Assembly (NCBI GenBank): GCA_028753945.1
Contig: JAPNXP010000002.1
Span: 1,178,001-1,242,000, forward strand
Reading direction: 5' to 3'
Origin: Hexactinellida sp. DTS-2022
Lineage: Eukaryota > Porifera > Hexactinellida
Length of the DNA stretch: 64,000 nt
Positions within the stretch are counted from its first letter, which is position 1. The number at the start of each line of letters is the position of its first letter. The position numbers and the translations under genes were made by a program. Shown here piece by piece: positions 13,701-26,426 of the stretch. Under the pieces are notes generated by a model. The model made no database searches. It was given only the letters and a program-made list of their open reading frames with translations, and had not been told where the DNA came from.

Positions 13701-16700
13701 TTATTTTCTACGATAGGCTGTGCTAGCTTAGGCTGGGAATTAATTTATCACCGAATTGTAGTGTATCTATTGGTCACTCCTTCACAGGGCCCCCCCTGGG
13801 GAACTTTGAATCCCCCTGAGAATTCTTACTGTCGAATTAAACACTATTATATGCCCAGGGTTTTCATAATATATGGAACTCATTCCCCCTGCGATTCGGA
13901 TAGCTCCACCCACAACACTTTCTGGCAACTGGTCTGCTTCCTCATATATATTCATATAATTAGAAAATACGGATTTGTTAATAAAATTCTTGTCGACTGT
14001 CCTATTCACAAACATACATTGTCCAATCTATCTATTCATTAGCTACCAAAATTCATCAATTAAAATACATTAGAAGCTTTCATCACTTTAACTGACCCCT
14101 AAACAATAGGAATACAATTTAATAATTGTTAAGACTCACAGTCGATTGCAATGATAATAATTAGATTATAATCGAATCTGTTTGCAAAGTGATAACTTAT
14201 GAAGTGGATCCTCGAACAAAGCTAAATTGATCTATCTCTTATAAATTATATTATAGATACATCTGGGGCGTAGCACAGCTTAGATAGTGGTAGATAACAT
14301 TTTGTTAAATACTACTACAAAGCCATTAGTGATTTCATCAAACGAATCAAATGACCTTTAATGTATTTCTCAATTGTTAATACGGGTACCGATGGATATT
14401 TAAGTATGCATTTTACTAACATGAATTAATAATGAATGCAAACTTTGGACAGTAATAGAAAGTTTGTCTATATCGGATTTGAATATAGGTATGGTTTCAG
14501 AACAGAAGAGCCAAATGGCGCAAAACTGAAAAAAAGGACACTCCGACACAATCGTCAAGTGATCAGAAATCCACTAGTACCTCTAACTCCCCAGGAGCTG
14601 TAGCTCCCAAGAGTCCCTCATCTGGAATGAATATAGATTTGAACAAGAGTCGAATGGTGATGCCTGCGAAGGAAGAAAAGTCCCAAGATCCAGAAACTCC
14701 GTCAGGTGCACATAACTACCCTGGCTACGTACTATCATCTCCTAACAGAGTAAGTTATATGAGATTTTACCATTGAGATACAACATGCATAGTCATTGTT
14801 ATTTAATTGAATATTTGGTTAGCTTAAATGTGTTCATTTGTAAGCAGCTAGTTTAGAAATAGTTTGTTGCTAAGAGATTTTGATGTCTCACTTCACATTG
14901 ATTGCATACACACATATTTCTCAATAAAATTTTTGAGACGAATTTCCAATAAGACTTAGCAATCTTGTTAAGATTAGCAACTACGCAAAAATTTGCAGGT
15001 AGAAGCTAGACGAGATAGTTTTGTTGTCGGGTTCCCCGATAATAAAATAGTGTAAAAAGTTAATTAATCACTCTGACAACGGGATAGTATTTCAATAAAC
15101 TGAACACAAATTATTACTCAAGTAAATCATAGACTATTTTTCCAATTAAAAAAGTTTGAAAGTATAGAACGGCTGCGTATATACTTAATGGTCTCATTAG
15201 TTATTACGGCTATTCAGAGTCGATCTAGAACTAACTGTGTCTTGTTCTAATAAAGAAAACTGTGATTTTTTAATTGGCTAATAAATCTACCATTGCAAGT
15301 TAGAACATTATCATGGCTGTGGACTTATATATTCACAATAGCATCAGGATGTTAGTTTGCCCTTTCTTGTATCGTTTATCTTATCAAAACTCCAATTTAT
15401 TGATTTCTTAATTTTGTCAAGTACATGACATAATTTTATTGACCTATTGAGTCTAAATAATTGCAGTTGAAGTTGGTTTGAATAAAAGCTCTTCGCTAAG
15501 ACTATTTTTGAATAAATAAATAAGCTTAATATGTGTAATTAATATAGCATGGGCGTGCAAACAATGCCAACTAAACACGCAAAAGGCTCATAACTTATAA
15601 ATTTAACACTACGTATATGTAAATGTTCATACGATTCAATATAAAATGATTCGCCGTCTTTAGTCCTTACTAAAATATCAAACGTGTTTCATCTTAATAA
15701 TAATAATTATTATCTAATTAATAACTCCCTGGCGATATAATATTTCTCTCCTGATACAGTACAAACATAATAGCTTATGATTAATAAGTTAATAACGTAA
15801 GAGCTACACAAGTAATTTGAATATATTTGAGTTGAGCAATTAATTAATTATAAATATTATGACTTAAATTAGTTTGTATCTTGATCAAGTTAATTGTTCT
15901 ATTAAGTTTCTTGATGCAATTTTAATGAGTTTAAAATTTTCTCAAAAATAGACTAGTTTCTCAATTCTCACAATACTATTAATTTACCTCAAGAATTAAA
16001 TTAGAAATGGAATTTGGTAATTTTTTTATCTTACTATATCAAATGATACATAAGCTCGTGCAAAAGATTATGATGAATCACTAATGAATGACTTAAACAT
16101 TATGAATGCTAATTTAAAACCAGGAATTTAAATAACAGAAATACTAAGAAATGATTAATTAGATGATATTTTATTTTATCTGCTTAGTTACTTAATTATT
16201 GCGCAAATAAACGCTAATCTGTATTGAATTGAATCAATGAAGACAGTGACATATTGTTATATAGTAGCGAAAGTTAACGGATATTGAATGATTATTCAAA
16301 TTACATCAATATGCGAAATACTTCCTAACCAAATTTGGGTAAATATCCTAAATTCGCAACAACAAAATAGCAAATCTGTTATATTATTTAACAATACTTA
16401 GAAATTCCACTCAGCACAAATACTTGCGTTGCTTAATATATCACTTCTTCAGTTGACACGTTGACTGATTAAATAGTAATTAATCTTCGCAGCAAAATTT
16501 CCCCGCAGATTACATTTCAATTTTAACCATATTGAGCTTTAACTGGAATCTAATTACTTTATTTATTGGTAATAAGTATAATAATGGAGACATGATACAA
16601 ATATGTTTTTACAAGTTGTATTTTTATAGGATTATTCCAGTTACCCTCCTATAACGACATTAACACCAACCAGTGGAGAACCACATTCCATACACCCATC

Positions 16701-16921
16701 ACCTCTCCTAGGTTCTCACTATGTTGGCCAACCATCACCGCCTGTAGCAACAACAAATGCTACAATAGGATACAATCTCCCACTCGCGGCACACCCTTTA
16801 TTCCCACAGGATTACAGTCAATCCAGTTTCCGGTAAGTTTAACAATATAGTAAATCCACTTCATTTAGTTCGTTGTCAATCGGTTTTCTTCTTCCATAGG
16901 TTTCCTCATAATCCCCAATGA
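10737..16921 (+). CDS. PRD-class (paired-like, Q50) homeobox transcription factor, five coding exons
   Basis: This is probably a nuclear DNA-binding developmental regulator. Coding exons are 10737-10908, 13459-13673, 14489-14749, 16630-16832 and 16900-16921. All joins are GT-AG, and the parts sum to 873 nt (290 aa plus stop) in one frame. The homeodomain is at about residues 84-143 and contains [10 protein letters not shown] and [10 protein letters not shown], with Q50 and N51. An intron splits homeodomain residues 46 and 47, the classic PRD-class site. The rest is rich in Ser, Pro and Thr, and I see no paired domain or OAR motif. The homeodomain resembles Drgx, Otp, Unc-4 and Shox about equally by eye, so no symbol is given. 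The first exon starts at an acceptor seven bases before the ATG, so a 5' exon, coding or untranslated, is missing. The last intron is only 67 bp. Confidence 0.88.
10909..13458 (+). other. Intron 1 of the homeobox gene
   Basis: AT-rich with donor GTGAGT. The acceptor AG at 13457-13458 follows a pyrimidine-rich stretch and is the only nearby one that keeps frame; the AG at 13427-13428 would lead straight into a stop. No transposon is recognised inside. Confidence 0.7.
13674..14488 (+). other. Intron 2 of the homeobox gene
   Basis: It lies between homeodomain residues 46 and 47, with donor GTATGG and acceptor TATAG. The open frame reading into it from the exon (to 14042) is read-through and not coding. 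Nothing else is recognised. Confidence 0.7.
14750..16629 (+). other. Intron 3 of the homeobox gene
   Basis: Donor GTAAGT and acceptor TTTTTATAG. AT-rich, with no recognised element. Confidence 0.7.
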
Positions 16922-17649
16922 GATGTCTGTCCACCAAATTCACTCTCTTTCCCGCTGATATCAACTCAACTCTTTTATCAGTAACAGCTTGGTAATGGAA
17001 TTTTATTTATGTAGTTATAGGTTATAATTTGCCAGCTCCATAATGGGACTCATTGCAGCTAAATGGAAACAACCGACAGCACCGGATAATTTTAATTAAT
17101 AATTGATTATTCACAAACAATCTGAATTGTGTAGATATTCTTGCATCATGTATTTGTTTTTATTTTGATTCAATTGTGGCATACTATTTGTATTGTAACT
17201 CCATTAATGCTGGATAATCTACATCTCATTAAAACTGTTCTTTACCTTGTTCCCAATTATAACAAACAGAGGAAAGTAGAACAATGGGCTATATACTAAC
17301 TTAATTAATATTATTATTACTCATCATTATAACAATAATACGGAGATGAATGAATGTATGTATGAACTGCATACTGATTTGTAATTTAATATTTGGTAGA
17401 TATTTTGGCTTATAACTATTCAAGGTCAATATTAAATAAAAGTCAAGTAGCAATGATTGTTCTGAATTTCAACCACTGGTTGTTCTTTAGTTCCAATTTG
17501 ATGCTCTTTTTGGTTAATTAATTTAAAGATTACAAATAATCCTGCCAAGACCTTTTCTAATGTTATTTTTCAGGCACTGGCAAGATAATTTCTCAATAAC
17601 AAAAAATCACATTTGTAAGCTGGATTTATATTGAAGATGTCTTACGTAG
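16922..17649. other. 3' flank of the homeobox gene
   Basis: Probable 3' UTR and flanking DNA. Several AATAAA-like signals occur, for example near 17435, but none can be assigned with certainty. Confidence 0.4.
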
Positions 17650-17659
17650 AAATAAAATA

Positions 17660-18945
17660 GGGAAAATTCCAAAAATACTCAAGTTTTTTAAAAATTTCCA
17701 AATATACTCAACTTTTTACTGATACTCAAATATAAAACTAGATCTTTCCGAATCTACTCAAGTTTTTCAAAATAATTCCAAATCTACTCAAGTTTTTCAG
17801 AATAATTCCAATTCTGCTCAAGTTTTTTCAATAAATTCCAAATCTACTCAACTTTTCAGTAAATTCACAGATCTACTCAAGTTTAGAAAGGCTATATTTA
17901 GTCTATCTTATATATTAAATCACAATGTTTTTGTGTTTGTTTGTTTGTGTGTTTGTTCAGAATTGATTGAGGAACTGGTAAAAGCTACAGACCTAAAATT
18001 TGGCAGTGGGGTGGGGAATACTAGTATTGTATGTACAAACAAGTTCAATATCTAAAAAGATATTCAAATCTTCCATCACAAAAGGTGTCAAAACCTTTAG
18101 CCAATTAAATTCGAGGGGTGTTCCAGTATGGATTAGCAGCTAGCATTTCAATTAGTATAATTGAATGCTTTAGTGTCTGTCAAATGTTAAGTATGCATTA
18201 TGGAATACTGAGAAAGTAATCTAATTGATCGAGAGGAAGTTCAGGCATTTAATCAGTTATTTGTGTTCTGTCTGTCTAGCCATACATTTATAACATTCCA
18301 TTGTGTTATTTGTTATCAAATTATTATCAATCAATACAATAACTTCTCCACATCCCAAAGTTAGGGGTCCACTGGTACAGTTTCTTAGTGATATTTAATT
18401 ATATATTTGGAATTGGTATATTATTATACATGGACAAGCTCATATATCTAGAAAATTATCTGTTCAAATTTGCATAAATATCCAAATTATTTAATCTGTC
18501 CTTATAGAAACCTGTAGCTAGGATGAACGGATATAAATAGACAGCTAGCGGCCACTCATCAAAACGACATTTAATTTGAAAAGGAGATGCTTTAAATACA
18601 AGCGAGGGCCGTAGGCCCGAGTACAAGTTGTAAGGACGCGCGTAGAGCAGACGAGCAGACTGTACTAATAAATATTTTATGTGGTTGGGATCTCCATACT
18701 AGTTTCAATAATCCAATAAAACTTGAGTATATTCGGAATAATCCAATAAAACTTGAGTATATTTGGAATAATCCAATAAAACTTGAGTATATTTGGAATA
18801 ATCCAATAAAACTTGAGTATATTTGGAATAATCCGGTAAAACTTGAGTATATTTGGAAAAACTTGATTATATTTACAAATTAGTTGAGTATTGTTGAGTA
18901 TATTTGGAAATTTTTAAAAAACTTGAGTATTTTTGGAATTTTCCC
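17660..18945. mobile_element. Non-autonomous MULE-like foldback element with iteron TIRs
   Basis: Ends GGGAAAATTCC and GGAATTTTCCC are flanked by the perfect 10-bp repeat AAATAAAATA (17650-17659 and 18946-18955), in the 9-10 bp range of Mutator-like insertions. Each arm is an array of an ACTCAAGTTTT-type unit of about 30 bp, inverted between arms (about 17665-17885 and 18705-18935). There is no transposase. The core (about 17909-18640) resembles the Helitron-like family of this window: a TATATTAAATCAC start, a TTTGTGTGTTTGTT-rich tract, and a GGGCCGTAGGCCC hairpin near the far end. Confidence 0.75.
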
Positions 18946-19212
18946 AAATAAAATATGTATCTCATTAATTTATTCGTTATTTGACGAAAAATTCTTATTG
19001 GAAGTCAAATTAATAGCAAAGCTTACGGAAATGGGTTTTCACATTAACTTTTGATACCTTAGCTATTAAGCAACTGGGTATTAAAGAATAATTATTTTGT
19101 GAATTCTAATTCTGTTATTTACTAAGGAGCTTACTGAGTTTTTAAAGAACAGCTTGGGCTCCGGAAAGGGGAAATTCTAACTTTCCTGAAAGGTAATTTA
19201 GATAATCTAGAT

Positions 19213-19888
19213 CAGGGGTCGGCAACCCTGATCCGTGAGGCTAAATTATCTGGTCCACGGATCTCTATAAACAAGCTCATCGTGACCTCTAATTGGGTCA
19301 TTCAATTGAAATCCCAATATTTAAATCTATATAATTAATTCTCGATTGTGTGTGTTGTGTGTGTGTGTTTGTCCGGATTGTATTAAAGTGATGGGGGAAT
19401 AGCAACCGCACTTAAAATTTAGATAAAGACTAACTTCCAAATGTTATTATAGGTAAACAAGTATGCTGATTACGAATTTTTCATTTATAAATTTCTAATA
19501 TGAATATTTTTTGTTGTTGTTTACAAAAATAGGTAAATAAATCAATGAAATTCAAATTCAACCTACAAGTTAGCTTTCAACGGGTATTATAGGTGAACAA
19601 ATTTAAGCTGTGCAAAATGTTAGAAAGGGATTTATATAACATCCTCCTTGGTGGAAAGGGTGAGAAGTAAGGCTGCATAGATGCCGGTAACTTGAGGTGC
19701 GAAGCACCGATCTGTCGCAAAGCTACCGAGACCGAAGGACTCGTAAATATTAACGTGATAAAATTATTTAAGATAAGTATTTACTCATAGTTAACAATCC
19801 TACAACCAAAGTACGGTAGATCGCTTGGCCCGAGTGATGCGGTAATGACTCGATCTGGCCCGCAGGCTTAAAAGGTTGCCGACACCTG
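19213..19888. mobile_element. hAT-like element with perfect 8-bp TSD, carrying a nested insertion
   Basis: The ends CAGGGGTCGGCAACC and GGTTGCCGACACCTG lie between copies of ATCTAGAT at 19205-19212 and 19889-19896. The inner part is occupied by a Helitron-like repeat. No transposase is present. Confidence 0.85.
19326..19743 (+). mobile_element. Helitron-like repeat nested in a hAT-like element
   Basis: It begins TCTATATAATTAATTCTCG, followed by a GT-rich tract and GTCCGGATTG. It ends with a GC-rich block containing GAGACCGAAGGACTCG. The orientation is opposite to the copies at 22.7, 28.5 and 37.1 kb. A 5' TC start, lack of a TSD and a 3' hairpin suggest a Helitron-like element, but the CTRR end is not clear. 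Confidence 0.5.
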
Positions 19889-19896
19889 ATCTAGAT

Positions 19897-22446
19897 CTTT
19901 GGGAGTATTTGTAAATATTTTAGAATACTTTTATAAAAAAAATTTGTTAAGTTACAAACTTCTGAAGCTACATATAGTAAGTTCGTTTAATGAATTGTAT
20001 TAGCAAAATCTTCTAGGTGCGACGCGAAAATCAAGTCCCATATACGTCGTAAAACAATTTGAATAATTTAAGCGCGTATGAGCTAGCTCAAACTTAATCT
20101 AGGCCGCAGAATTTTTTTGCCTGGATGAAAGCCTGCTTATAAGAATTACCTCACTATCAATAACATGATAATGTGCCTTGTTAAATCAAACCAACCTAAC
20201 CGTATAAACATACTAATACCAGGTGAAGAGCTGAAAACTCTATCCAGTCTCGTATGTTCTGCGGGGGCCAGTTGGTTTAAGTGGAAACCTGATTGAATTT
20301 AATTAATCAGCTGATTTTTTAAACACTAAAATCTTGTCTTTTTGCTATGGCATAGAAATACAGGATAAACACATCTGTGTTAATGTAATAGTTCAAGTCC
20401 ACACCAAATTGCTATATTGACTTTGGTGAGTTCTAACCTTTCTAAAATTTCACTAATGGTTAATAATTAATTTCTCAATGTGAATATTGTGTTTTTTTAA
20501 TTCAATAGTTTATAATCAATTGTGCAACATACCCAATGCATTGATATTGTGTGAGAATTGATTGTAGCGTCTAATGGTGGTTATTAAATATTTTCAGATA
20601 AATCTATTATCCAGAAACTTTATATTACTAAACATAATATCTAATTACTATTAATATAAATTTGACAAATATCCAAACGTTCGCTTCTCCTAACATAAAT
20701 GGTGCCCGAGAGATATCAGCTCTACCCTTTACCAATCAAACTTCACCTGTTAAGAAGTTTTGACACCCGGTATGTCGCCCAATTCATCCCCTAGAGCCGA
20801 TACAATCATTTAATCATCATTTTTATACGTTTTAGATCTTCTGGTATTGCTATCTTAAAATTAATTTATGGTAGAAACTGTAAAGTTGTTCTAATTTTTT
20901 GAAACTAATTGTATACAAGCAGTTACTTACAGTAATTATTATTTTCGGGCAATTAGAGTCTCACATTCTCTGATGCAACAATAGCTAGTCTGACCTCGAT
21001 TATATATTATGTCATTACATGAATTGATACGCAATGGTGTTATATGTGCTGGAGCAGTCCTTTTCAAATTTAGGTGAAAATACGCTCCAAATGAGGAGCG
21101 CTTAAATGCTCTGAGTATTTGTACTGGTTTACAAGCCTAACAGCTTATAGTTAAGTTGTTATTTTTTGTTTGAAATTATTGCGATAATGGATTCATACTG
21201 TACTCTATCTAGAACGTGGATTAACTCTCTTTGGCTGGTATTAATTTAACATCAAATAATATAATATTTTTAACAATAAATAAAGGAACCCTACTTAGCA
21301 AATTAGAGATTATTTGTTTATTAAAACTTTTAATGCAACTTTGTGCTGAATTCAATGTAATTTAACAGATCACTCACTGATCTTATAAAGTATTTGTCCA
21401 AGATTATTATTAAAAGAGGAAATATTCTCACATAATTAATCGTTGTTATGTCTGGCACATCGCCTTATCAAGGTACAGTGTTTATAAACTAGAATTCTCA
21501 GAATTGACAAGCACACACATCAGTTTTTCAACAACTTACAAAGTTAATCAAATAATCAATTATTTTGATTAGTTCAAATTAACCGTGCTTAATTGCTCAT
21601 TTATTAGTGATTGCATCTATCGATCAGTAATAACTGACACAAACACATTCCGTTTTCTAATTTATTCCAACAGCTTCATATTGATTTCATTGATTGGGTG
21701 ACTCTATACATCAACAATTATATTGTTTATTAATTATTTATCCGAATTGAGTAATTAATTACAAACAAATTAGACAAATTAAAAATATTAAATTCGCATC
21801 CTATATAGATGTAATATAACATATTTATAAAATTACTTGTAGTTATGAAATGTTCCATGAATATTCTGGTGTAAGTTTCAGGTTTATCACCACCTCATGC
21901 AGCCTATTATGAAGTATAGCATTAACTATTCAAGTAAATGTTTTATAATGTTAATCTAATTAGGCCACTATTTGTTGGAATCTTGTTTCAGCTCCACCGC
22001 CCGCGTCAGTTTCACTCCCGCACTAATATTGTCATTATTTCCATTATTACACCTACAATTCAAAATTTATGGTAGGACACACTCTAAAATAGCCATAATT
22101 AGCTAGTAACAAAATCAGAATCTATAACAAGCATTATTACCCAACGATTGCATATTTTTATCAATAAGCACTCACAAATTAGAATATTTTCCCAGATAAT
22201 TATTAACTTTGTCGTCATCAAATAATGAGATAATGATAATGAGATGCCGCCCGCCCGCATCCTCTGATTGACTTCAGGGGAGCTGAAACAATATTATCAT
22301 TAACACCGGCCTTAAAATACTGTCAGGTTTGCCTATTGTGAACAATTGTTCGTCTGCTTAATGTGAAACTTTATTTTGAGAACAAGACCTATAGACCCAA
22401 TTGAACAACTTATATCGGGTTTGTATCAAGTTGAGTTCGTTTATTA
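19897..22446. other. AT-rich intergenic DNA, nothing recognised
   Basis: There is no supported gene, RNA or transposon end in this stretch. Confidence 0.5.
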
Positions 22447-22670
22447 CAGGGCCGTAGGAGCAGGTGCGGCAGGTGCGGCCATGGCCGCACCAATAATTTT
22501 GTTGAACACACAAATATTCGAGAACACATTTGAGACATTGACAACTATAGGAGCAGCATTATGTTATTGGTAAACACAACTGCTACAGGTGTGGCATAGG
22601 TGCTACTGCCACCGCCAAACTGTTCGGTACCATTATAATATATCGTATTTGTAAACATTATATTATTTAG

Positions 22671-23752
22671 CAAGTAGCAACTCTTGCTACACTTCAATAA
22701 AGACAGTATAAAAATTAATAGAATTATGTAATTTTTTGCATTTCCCTTGTTGCGTAGCTTAAAACATAGAGTAAAAGGGCGTATAAAGTACAAAAAGTCA
22801 TATCTGTTTATAATAAACGAGCCCTTCGGTCTCGGTCGCTTTGCGACGGATCAGTGCTACGCACCTCAAGTTAACGGCCGTATGCGGCCTTACTCCTCAC
22901 CCTTTCTTCCATGGAAAATGGCAGAAAGGGACTTATATACATCCCTTTAGAAAATTTCCATAGTTTTAACTTGTTTTTCAATATTCTAAATTTCTAAATG
23001 CGAAATTCGTATTCAGCATACTTGTTTACCTATAATACCTGTTGAAAGCTAACTTCTAGGTTGATTCTTAATTTTAATCAATTTGTTTACCCTATTTTCT
23101 GTAAACAACAACAACAAATATTAATATTAGAAATTTATAAACGCGAAATTCGTGTTCAGCACACTTGTTTACCCATAATACCTGTTGAAAGCTAACTTCT
23201 TGTTTGATTTTGAATTTTCATTAATTTGTTTACCTATTTTGTGTAAACAACAACAATTATTAATATTAGAAATTTTTAAACGCGAAATTCGTGTTCGGCA
23301 TACTTGTTTACCTATAATACCCGTTGGAAGCTAACTTCTAGGTTGATTTTGAATTTTCATTAATTTGTTTACATATTTTGTGTAAACAACAACAACAAAT
23401 ATTCATATTATAAATTTGTAAATGCGAAATTCGTGTTCAGCATACTTGTTTACCTATAATACCCGTTGGAAGCAAACTTCTAGGTTGATTTTGAATTTTG
23501 ATTAATTGTTTACCTATTTTGTGTAAACAACAACAACAAATATTCATATTATAAATTTGTAAATGCGAAATTCGTGTTCAGCATACTTGTTTACCTATTA
23601 TAACATTTGTTACCAATTATAATATGTGACAGTTAGTTTATATCTCATATATTAATGCGGTTTCTATCCCCCCGTCACTTTAATACAATCCGGACAAACA
23701 CACACACAAACACACAAACACACACACAACAATCGAGATTTAATAATATAGA
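22671..23752 (-). mobile_element. Helitron-like repeat with expanded internal tandem array
   Basis: In minus orientation it begins TCTATATTATTAAATCTCG and a TTTGTGTG tract, passes a ~141-bp tandem array, then a GC-rich block with GGTCGC/GCGAC pairing, and ends at a GTAGCAA/TTGCTAC hairpin plus TTG. The empty site at 4655-4665 shows no target duplication, as in Helitrons. No Rep/helicase is present, so it would be non-autonomous. The terminus is CTTG rather than canonical CTRR. Confidence 0.5.
22965..23600. repeat. Tandem repeat, ~141-bp unit, about four and a half copies
   Basis: Each unit holds CGAAATTCGTGTTCAGC, ACTTGTTTACCTATAATACC and a GTAAACAACAACAA stretch. Unit starts recur near 23001, 23142, 23282, 23424 and 23566. 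Related Helitron-like copies at 19.4, 28.6 and 37.3 kb carry about one to two units, so copy number varies between elements. Confidence 0.8.
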
Positions 23753-23803
23753 TATGGTGACGTCACTGGCCGCACCAATAAATGTTGGCGTGCTACGGGC
23801 CTG

Positions 23804-24709
23804 TATTATGAAATCTCTCCATTATGAACACAATCTTTTGGTCCCTTGAATGTTCATAATATAATAACCTGACTGAGATTCAAACTAGCGAAAACAAATT
23901 GCTACCCTAATTGATAATTGATGGGTATTTCAGGGGCGGATCCAGGATTTCTTACAAGAGGTGGGTTGTCATTGCATAAAAGTAACACATCACCAGCTGG
24001 GGATCTGGGGGACGCTATAAGCTCCCCAGTGGGATCCAGAGGCTTTGCCACTGGAAGCCAGATACGATAGAGTGCTATTGGCCTAATACCCATTACTAAA
24101 CAAGTGCGAAAATTAGTAGATTACTCTGGACAATTCGAAAATTTACGAGACCACATGCCACACTGTACCCGAAGGAGTGGATATTGTTTCTTAGAATGGC
24201 CAAAGTTCCCAGCAGGGTTCTGGAGGGCGATGTAAGAACTCCCGATTTGGGTGGAGGAAGGATTTGTTAATTAATGGTAATATGGAAGCTTGAGATCAAA
24301 TAACTATAAAGATCCAAACTATATTATTAGCTGAGCAATTTATGTAGTAAAAATAATAATTGAATGATTAGTAATTTTGAAAATAATCACGTAATATATT
24401 AGAGTTTTGGGTCACTAATTGAGGTAATTATAGCATCTGCATCAACTGTACACTAATTAAGACAGAGTATAGTAAAAATCAAAGGTACTTTCACAAGGTC
24501 ATTTAAAATAAAATTGGGGTTAACAGGGTTTTATCTAGGTGCGCGCCATACGCCTAGAGGCGTATAAATTGGGATATGCGAAAACTGCCGAAAGTCCCCA
24601 TAGAGTAATAAAAAACTAACCTTTTAGGCGTACAAAATTCATACTATAGACTATAGTGCCATAGGAAAGTTAAGAGTGATCAATTCTACTCCTGTATAAT
24701 ACCCTGGCC
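23804..24709. other. Intergenic DNA, nothing firmly recognised
   Basis: A CAGGGTTTTATCTAGG stretch at about 24526 resembles a hAT-type end, but no partner could be assigned. No gene is seen. Confidence 0.4.
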
Positions 24710-24874
24710 CAGGGATCTATCTAGGATGTTAAATTTGGGGGGGAAGCTTTTGAAATCCTTAATACCAGTGAATAATATATTGCGATTAATAGTACATTTT
24801 ATGAGATTTTGGGGGGGAAGCTGAAGTGTTTTGGGGGGAAGCTTCCCCCCCCCCCCCAAGTAGATAGAACCCTG
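24710..24874. mobile_element. Short hAT-like MITE with G and C homopolymer runs
   Basis: The ends CAGGGATCTATCTA and TAGATAGAACCCTG are inverted relatives. The interior has GGGGGGGAAGC blocks and a run of about 13 C. No TSD was read. Confidence 0.5.
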
Positions 24875-26426
24875 CTGGGGTGTCACCCTTCAATCAAATA
24901 AAGCCCAAGACAGTTGGATGTGGTAGAATCTACTGGAACTACAAATTGATTAAATGGTGCAATCTAGTGGAATTTTACTGAATGGTTGAATTAAATTTGA
25001 CGCAAAAAATATTTAGCATTACACAATAAACAACGTTTCGTATTTCCCAAAATTAGAGCTCCGGCGTTGTTTTTTTTTAACCCAATATTTTACACAAATT
25101 TATTAGGCCGCGAATCCCAAACATTTTCAACCGTGGACCCCAGTTTTGGAAGACTATTATGCCAAACTTACCTAATAGCTTGTTCACAGAGATAGATACA
25201 AGATTGTTCTGATAATTTGAAAAACTGAGATTATACGTATATTCCATAATGACGACAAATTATGGTATATATGTTACAGAAGATGTTGGCGATTATACAT
25301 GCAAGGGCGGCACGTCCTTTCGAAAAGTGACACGACGGAGAAATTTACCTTATAATATTTGAATCTGGTCCGGCGACGCCGCACCAGTTAAAAGTGTTAC
25401 GGCGGGAATTTATACTTACAACCTGTCTGCAATGTGTACAGTTTATTGATATAAATTATCAATTAATTGTTTAATTTCGATCAGATAGAGGTGGTATAGT
25501 AAAGCTGGTAATGCTAAAAAGTGGTAAGGCGACGCCGGACCACCCTGAAAAGTAATACAGCGCTCACCGCACCAGCCGTACCGGATATACCGCCCATGTC
25601 ATGGCTTCTTTCAGCATAATTGCCATAATAAGGATTCTGTTACCTATTATTTATCATTTGATAATACAAAGCTTTTCTGGTTAATTTGTTAAATTTATCT
25701 ACTTGAGTGCAAAATCGATCATTTGAAGAATTTAGTTGCAAGAATTCCAGGTCATGTAACAAATTCAATGCTTACTGCACTTTTTTTGATAAATTAAATG
25801 AGGGGTATCCATTTAGACTTTTTGAGTGAATTTAATAATGGGTATGAAACTGGTAGAATAATTTATTATTGGGATTCAAGCGATTGCATGCAGGCAGGTA
25901 TGGTGGAAATGGTTCGAATGATACAAAATAGGAAATACTAGTTCGAGTTTTAGAGTGCTAGACCATGGATATGATAAAATCCGGCCTAAATCCATGGTCC
26001 AACAATACTAAAAGGAAAGTCGTACAACAACTGTTAAGTGTTTTGACATATTTGTTCGGAAGCAATTTGTCAAAAATTGTTCATTTAACAATTTAGTTCT
26101 GGGCTAAATTTAGAGTGCTAATCATTTCTATGGGGTTGTCTTTCAATAGCAAATTCGTTCCGGCTTAATTTATACCAGTAATTACACTTAGACGGTTTCC
26201 TTATGCAACACTCACGTAACACATATGTAATCATCACCCAAATTTACAGTTTTCCAGATACAACTGCCATCATAATCACATTTGATAACTTTGCTTAGGT
26301 CAGTTTATAAAAGCAATGTACCCTCAGCCTCTGGGAATACGTATTATCCTACGAGGCTACGACCCACATACTAACTGAATTAACCATAGAAATAGGGCTT
26401 ATAGTGTCAGGATTTCGGACTAGATG
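24875..26426. other. Intergenic DNA with degraded repeats
   Basis: A fragment with AACCGTGGACCCC at 25127-25141 matches the hAT-like family seen at 6838 and 54076. The segment 25303-25597 has GGGCGG and CCGCCC at its ends and GGTCCGGCGACGCC-like repeats, and may be a degraded MITE. No gene is seen. Confidence 0.4.

Larger units (their letters stand above)
22447..23803. mobile_element. hAT-like family A element with a large nested insertion
   Basis: The ends CAGGGCCGTAGGAGC and GCTACGGGCCTG match the copy at 4425-4694. The sequence follows that copy up to 22670 and resumes at 23758 (TGACGTCAC), so 22671-23757 is an insertion without an obvious target duplication. Confidence 0.7.
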
